NCBI GenBank assembly: GCA_965370045.1
Contig: CBDUSI010000162.1
Coordinates: 1-7,535, forward strand
DNA length: 7,535 nt
From: CAZONU01 sp965370045
GTDB lineage: Bacteria > Planctomycetota > SZUA-567 > JAKLDR01
Direction of reading: 5' to 3'
Shown here one piece after another: positions 5,089 to 7,535 of this stretch (position 1 is the stretch's first letter; each line of letters starts with the position of its first letter). The notes under the pieces were generated by a model. The model ran no database searches. It was not told where the DNA came from and saw only the letters and a program-made list of their open reading frames with translations. The position numbers and the translations under genes were made by a program.

Positions 5089-6228
5089 CTACCTCAAGAG
5101 CCCCCCGGCGATGACCATGCGCATGACCTCGCTGGTGCCCTCGTAAATCCTGGTGATGCGCGCGTCGCGGTAGTGGCGCTCGGGGGCGTACTCGGTGGAG
5201 TAGCCGTAGCCGCCGTGAATCTGGATGGCGCGGTCCGCGGCGCGGCTGGCGGCCTCAGACGCGAACAACTTGGCCATGGCCGCCTCGCTGGAGAAACGCC
5301 CGCCCGAGTCCTTGACCTGCGAGGCGCGCAGGTAAAGCAGCCGCGCGGCGTCCAGTTCCGTGGCGCTGTCGGCGATCATCCACTGGATGGCCTGGAAAGT
5401 AGCTATGGGCTTGCCGAACTGCTCGCGCTCCTTGGCGTAGGCGATGGCCGCCTCCAGCGCGGCGCGGCCGATGCCCACCGCCTGGGCGGCGATGCCGATG
5501 CGCCCGCCGTCCAGCGTGCCCAGTCCGACCTTGAAGCCGGCGCCCTCGCCGCCCAGCAGATTGGCCGCCGGGACCCGGCAGTCCTGGAATGCGAGTTCGG
5601 CGGTGTTCGAGGCGCGGATGCCCAGCTTGTGCTCGACCTTGCCGATATCGAATCCCGGGGTGCCCTTCTCGACCACGAAAACACTCAACCCCCTGGCCTT
5701 GGCCTCGCGGTCGGTGGAGGCCAGCACCAGGACGATGTCGGCCACGCCCCCGTTGGTGATGAATATCTTGCTGCCGTTGAGAACGTAGTCGCCGCCGTCC
5801 TTCTTGGCGGCAGTGCTCACCGCGCCCAGGTCGGTCCCCGCGCCCGGCTCGGTCATGGCGTGCGCGCCGAGTTTCTCGCCGGAGGCCAGCGGCTTCAGGA
5901 ACTTCTCCTTCTGCTCATCCGAGCCGTACTTGGCCAAGGGATCGCAGGCCAGCGAGGTGTGCGCGCTGAGCGTCACTCCCATCGAGGCGCAGCCGCGGCT
6001 CACCTCTTCGACGGCCACGGTGTAGGCCGCGGTGGAGAGCCCTCCCCCGCCCCACTCCTCGGCCACGGGCACGCCCATCAGGCCCAGCTCGGCCATCTCG
6101 GCGACCAGCTCCTTGGGAAACTCCCCCTTCTCGTCGAGCTCCGCGGCCACCGGCATCAGGCGCTTCTCGGCGAAATCGCGGGCGCACTCCTGGGTCATCT
6201 TCTCTTCTTCGGTCAGTTCGAAATCCAC
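5089..6228 (-). CDS. Acyl-CoA dehydrogenase (short-chain/butyryl-CoA type)
   Basis: 379 residues from a GTG start (6226-6228), the usual family length; GAGGAG lies 9 nt upstream. FAD-dependent oxidation of an acyl-CoA to the trans-2-enoyl-CoA, normally passing electrons to electron-transfer flavoprotein in the cytoplasm. The first family signature is at about 125-133 (MTEPGAGTD), and the second is in the C-terminal helical domain, IHGGYGYSTEY at 337-347. The catalytic base is Glu363 in IYEGTSE, the position used by short-, medium- and butyryl-CoA dehydrogenases, not by isovaleryl- or long-chain enzymes. The frame stays open upstream into the thiolase gene, but that extension is Arg/Gly-rich shadow sequence. 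It follows the thiolase by 38 nt, so the two form a beta-oxidation or butanoate-type unit. The exact chain length is not decidable from sequence alone. Confidence 0.95.
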   Translation of the reverse strand: MDFELTEEEKMTQECARDFAEKRLMPVAAELDEKGEFPKELVAEMAELGLMGVPVAEEWGGGGLSTAAYTVAVEEVSRGCASMGVTLSAHTSLACDPLAKYGSDEQKEKFLKPLASGEKLGAHAMTEPGAGTDLGAVSTAAKKDGGDYVLNGSKIFITNGGVADIVLVLASTDREAKARGLSVFVVEKGTPGFDIGKVEHKLGIRASNTAELAFQDCRVPAANLLGGEGAGFKVGLGTLDGGRIGIAAQAVGIGRAALEAAIAYAKEREQFGKPIATFQAIQWMIADSATELDAARLLYLRASQVKDSGGRFSSEAAMAKLFASEAASRAADRAIQIHGGYGYSTEYAPERHYRDARITRIYEGTSEVMRMVIAGGLLR

Positions 6229-6237
6229 TTCTTCAGG

Positions 6238-6243
6238 CTCCTC
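6238..6243 (-). promoter_or_regulatory. Ribosome binding site of the acyl-CoA dehydrogenase gene
   Basis: GAGGAG lies in the 38-nt gap after the thiolase, 9 nt before the GTG start. It supports a 379-residue protein instead of the longer open frame. Confidence 0.65.
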
Positions 6244-6266
6244 TCTGCGTGCGAGCTGGCGGCGCG

Positions 6267-7466
6267 CTAGCAGCGCTCCACCGACACGGCCGCGGCGTTC
6301 CCGCCGCCGATGCACAGCGCTGCCAGGCCCCGCGAGGCGCCGCGGTCGGCCATGGCGTGAATCAGGGTCGTGAGGATGCGCGCCCCGGTGCAGCCGATGG
6401 GGTGTCCCAGGGCCACCGCGCCACCGTTGACGTTGACCTTCTCGGGGTCGAGCTCCAGCTCCTTGAGCAGGGCCGCGGCCGCGGCGGAGAAGGCCTCGTT
6501 GAGCTCCACCAGGTCGAAATCCCCGACCGCCGCGCCGGTCTTCTCCAGCAGCTTCTTGACCGCCCCCACCGGCGCCATCATGATCCACTTGGGCTCGATG
6601 CCGCTGGCGGCCTCGCCGGTGAGCCTGACCATCGGCTTCAATCCGTGCTTCTTCGCCGCGGCGGCCGAGCACAGCAGCAACGCGCTGGCCCCGTCGGACA
6701 GGCTGGAGGCGTTCCCCGCGGTGACCGTGCCGTCCTTCTTGAAGACCGCGCGCAGCTTGGCGAGCTTCTCGGCGCTGCTGTCCTTGCGAGGGCTGTCGTC
6801 ACTATCGACCACGACGGGCTCGCCCTTCCTCTGCGACACCAAGACGGGGACGATCTCCTTCTTGAACCTGCCGGCCTCGATGGCCGCCACCGCCTTCTGC
6901 TGGCTCTTCAAGGCAAAGGCGTCCTGATCCTCGCGGCCCACGCCGTACTTCTCGGCGACCAGCTCCGCGGTCATGCCCATGTGGAAGTCGTTGTATATCT
7001 CCCAGAGCCCGTCGTGGACCATGGAGTCGACCACCTTGCCGTCGCCCAGGCGATAGCCGGTGCGCGCCTTGGGGAGTAAGTAAGGCGCGTTGCTCATGCT
7101 CTCGGCGCCCCCGGCAACCACCACCTCGGCCTCGCCGGCGCGGATGGCCCTGGCGCCCTCCACCACCGCCTTGAGACCCGAGCCGCACACGAAGTTGACC
7201 GTCCAGGCCACGATCGAGTCGGGCAGGCCGGCGCCCAGCGCCGCCTGGCGGGCGAGGTTCTGGCCGATCCCCGCGCCCAGCACGTTGCCCATGATTACCT
7301 CGTCCACGGCCTCCGGGGAAAGCCCCGCGTTGCGCTCCAGAAGCCCCTTGACGGCCGCGGTCCCCAGCTGCGGGGCGCTCAGCGAGCTCAGCGGCCCCTG
7401 GAAGGTCCCCAGCGGCGTCCTGACCGCGTCGACGATCACGACGTCACTGTCTCTGAGTTCGGCCAC
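6267..7466 (-). CDS. Thiolase (acetyl-CoA C-acetyltransferase family)
   Basis: 399 residues from a GTG start (7464-7466) with GAGGAG 6 nt upstream; full length for a bacterial thiolase. It makes or cleaves a 3-ketoacyl-CoA (two acetyl-CoA to acetoacetyl-CoA, or the thiolytic step of beta-oxidation). The acyl-carrying nucleophile is Cys94 in VCGSGLKA; NEAF is at 323-326; His355 lies in ALGHPIGCTGAR; Cys385 in CIGGGN is the proton-shuttling cysteine. The sequence style is nearer biosynthetic acetoacetyl-CoA thiolase than the long-chain FadA type, but the direction of use cannot be told. The acyl-CoA dehydrogenase gene follows on the same strand. A repeat element starts 3 nt upstream of the ribosome binding site, so any promoter must be inside or beyond that element. 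Confidence 0.95.
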   Translation of the reverse strand: MAELRDSDVVIVDAVRTPLGTFQGPLSSLSAPQLGTAAVKGLLERNAGLSPEAVDEVIMGNVLGAGIGQNLARQAALGAGLPDSIVAWTVNFVCGSGLKAVVEGARAIRAGEAEVVVAGGAESMSNAPYLLPKARTGYRLGDGKVVDSMVHDGLWEIYNDFHMGMTAELVAEKYGVGREDQDAFALKSQQKAVAAIEAGRFKKEIVPVLVSQRKGEPVVVDSDDSPRKDSSAEKLAKLRAVFKKDGTVTAGNASSLSDGASALLLCSAAAAKKHGLKPMVRLTGEAASGIEPKWIMMAPVGAVKKLLEKTGAAVGDFDLVELNEAFSAAAAALLKELELDPEKVNVNGGAVALGHPIGCTGARILTTLIHAMADRGASRGLAALCIGGGNAAAVSVERC

Positions 7467-7472
7467 CCTGGT

Positions 7473-7478
7473 CTCCTC
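7473..7478 (-). promoter_or_regulatory. Ribosome binding site of the thiolase gene
   Basis: GAGGAG, 6 nt before the GTG start. The boundary TA of the neighbouring repeat element is at 7482-7483, so the site itself lies just outside the element. Confidence 0.7.
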
Positions 7479-7481
7479 TTC

Positions 7482-7535
7482 TAGCAGTCCGTTGAAAAAT
7501 GGGGCGTCGTGACGGCAGGCGCTCCCGAGCGATGC
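7482..7535. mobile_element. Second copy of the MITE-like element, cut by the window edge
   Basis: The 55 bases from 7481 match 3169-3223 with three differences, all transitions. It begins with the same TA and GCAGTCCGTTGAAAAATGG end and has the same orientation relative to the downstream minus-strand gene. The far end is outside the window. Confidence 0.85.

Noticed and set aside
6229..6672. N-terminal extension of the acyl-CoA dehydrogenase of about 147 residues
   Set aside because: It is Arg/Gly-rich, lies inside the thiolase gene in another frame, and the GTG at 6228 with GAGGAG gives the normal family length.

Overview
The window is dense, GC-rich bacterial DNA with every convincing gene on the minus strand, so transcription runs from high to low coordinates. 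Many starts are GTG or TTG, each behind a good GGAGG-like ribosome binding site. The zinc-ribbon proteins that start with CPHC, the membrane-linked FHA protein and the many short intergenic repeats would fit a Planctomycetota-like or similar environmental lineage. That is an impression from protein style; there is no rRNA or marker gene here to prove it.

Right part (about 5089-7466): a two-gene fatty-acid/short-chain acyl-CoA unit, a thiolase followed 38 nt later by an acyl-CoA dehydrogenase. Both keep all their catalytic residues. A copy of a repeated element starts just upstream of the thiolase and runs off the right edge.

Middle and left part (1-4905): after a 183-nt gap with a plausible promoter comes a tight operon. 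It encodes a YukD/EsaB-type ubiquitin-like protein, a ThiF/E1-like activating enzyme, a membrane-anchored JAB/JAMM metalloprotease with a perfect JAMM motif, a six-helix membrane protein with a C-terminal FHA domain, and two tandem zinc-ribbon membrane-protein paralogs (the last cut by the left edge). This looks like a membrane-associated bacterial ubiquitin-like activation and deconjugation system. No E2 or E3 is visible in the window. Related Ubl/E1/JAB operons have been predicted in bacteria by comparative genomics; the function of this version is unknown.

The most striking detail is a 271-bp palindromic element (3170-3442) with about 29-bp terminal inverted repeats, flanked by a duplicated TA, inserted exactly between the E1-like and JAB genes. 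Removing it on paper, with one TA, restores a TAATG stop-start overlap between the two genes and puts a GAGGG ribosome binding site 9 nt from the JAB start. The element therefore broke a translationally coupled junction and gave the E1-like protein a new C-terminus taken from the inverted repeat. The second copy at 7482-7535 shows it is a repeated family in this genome.
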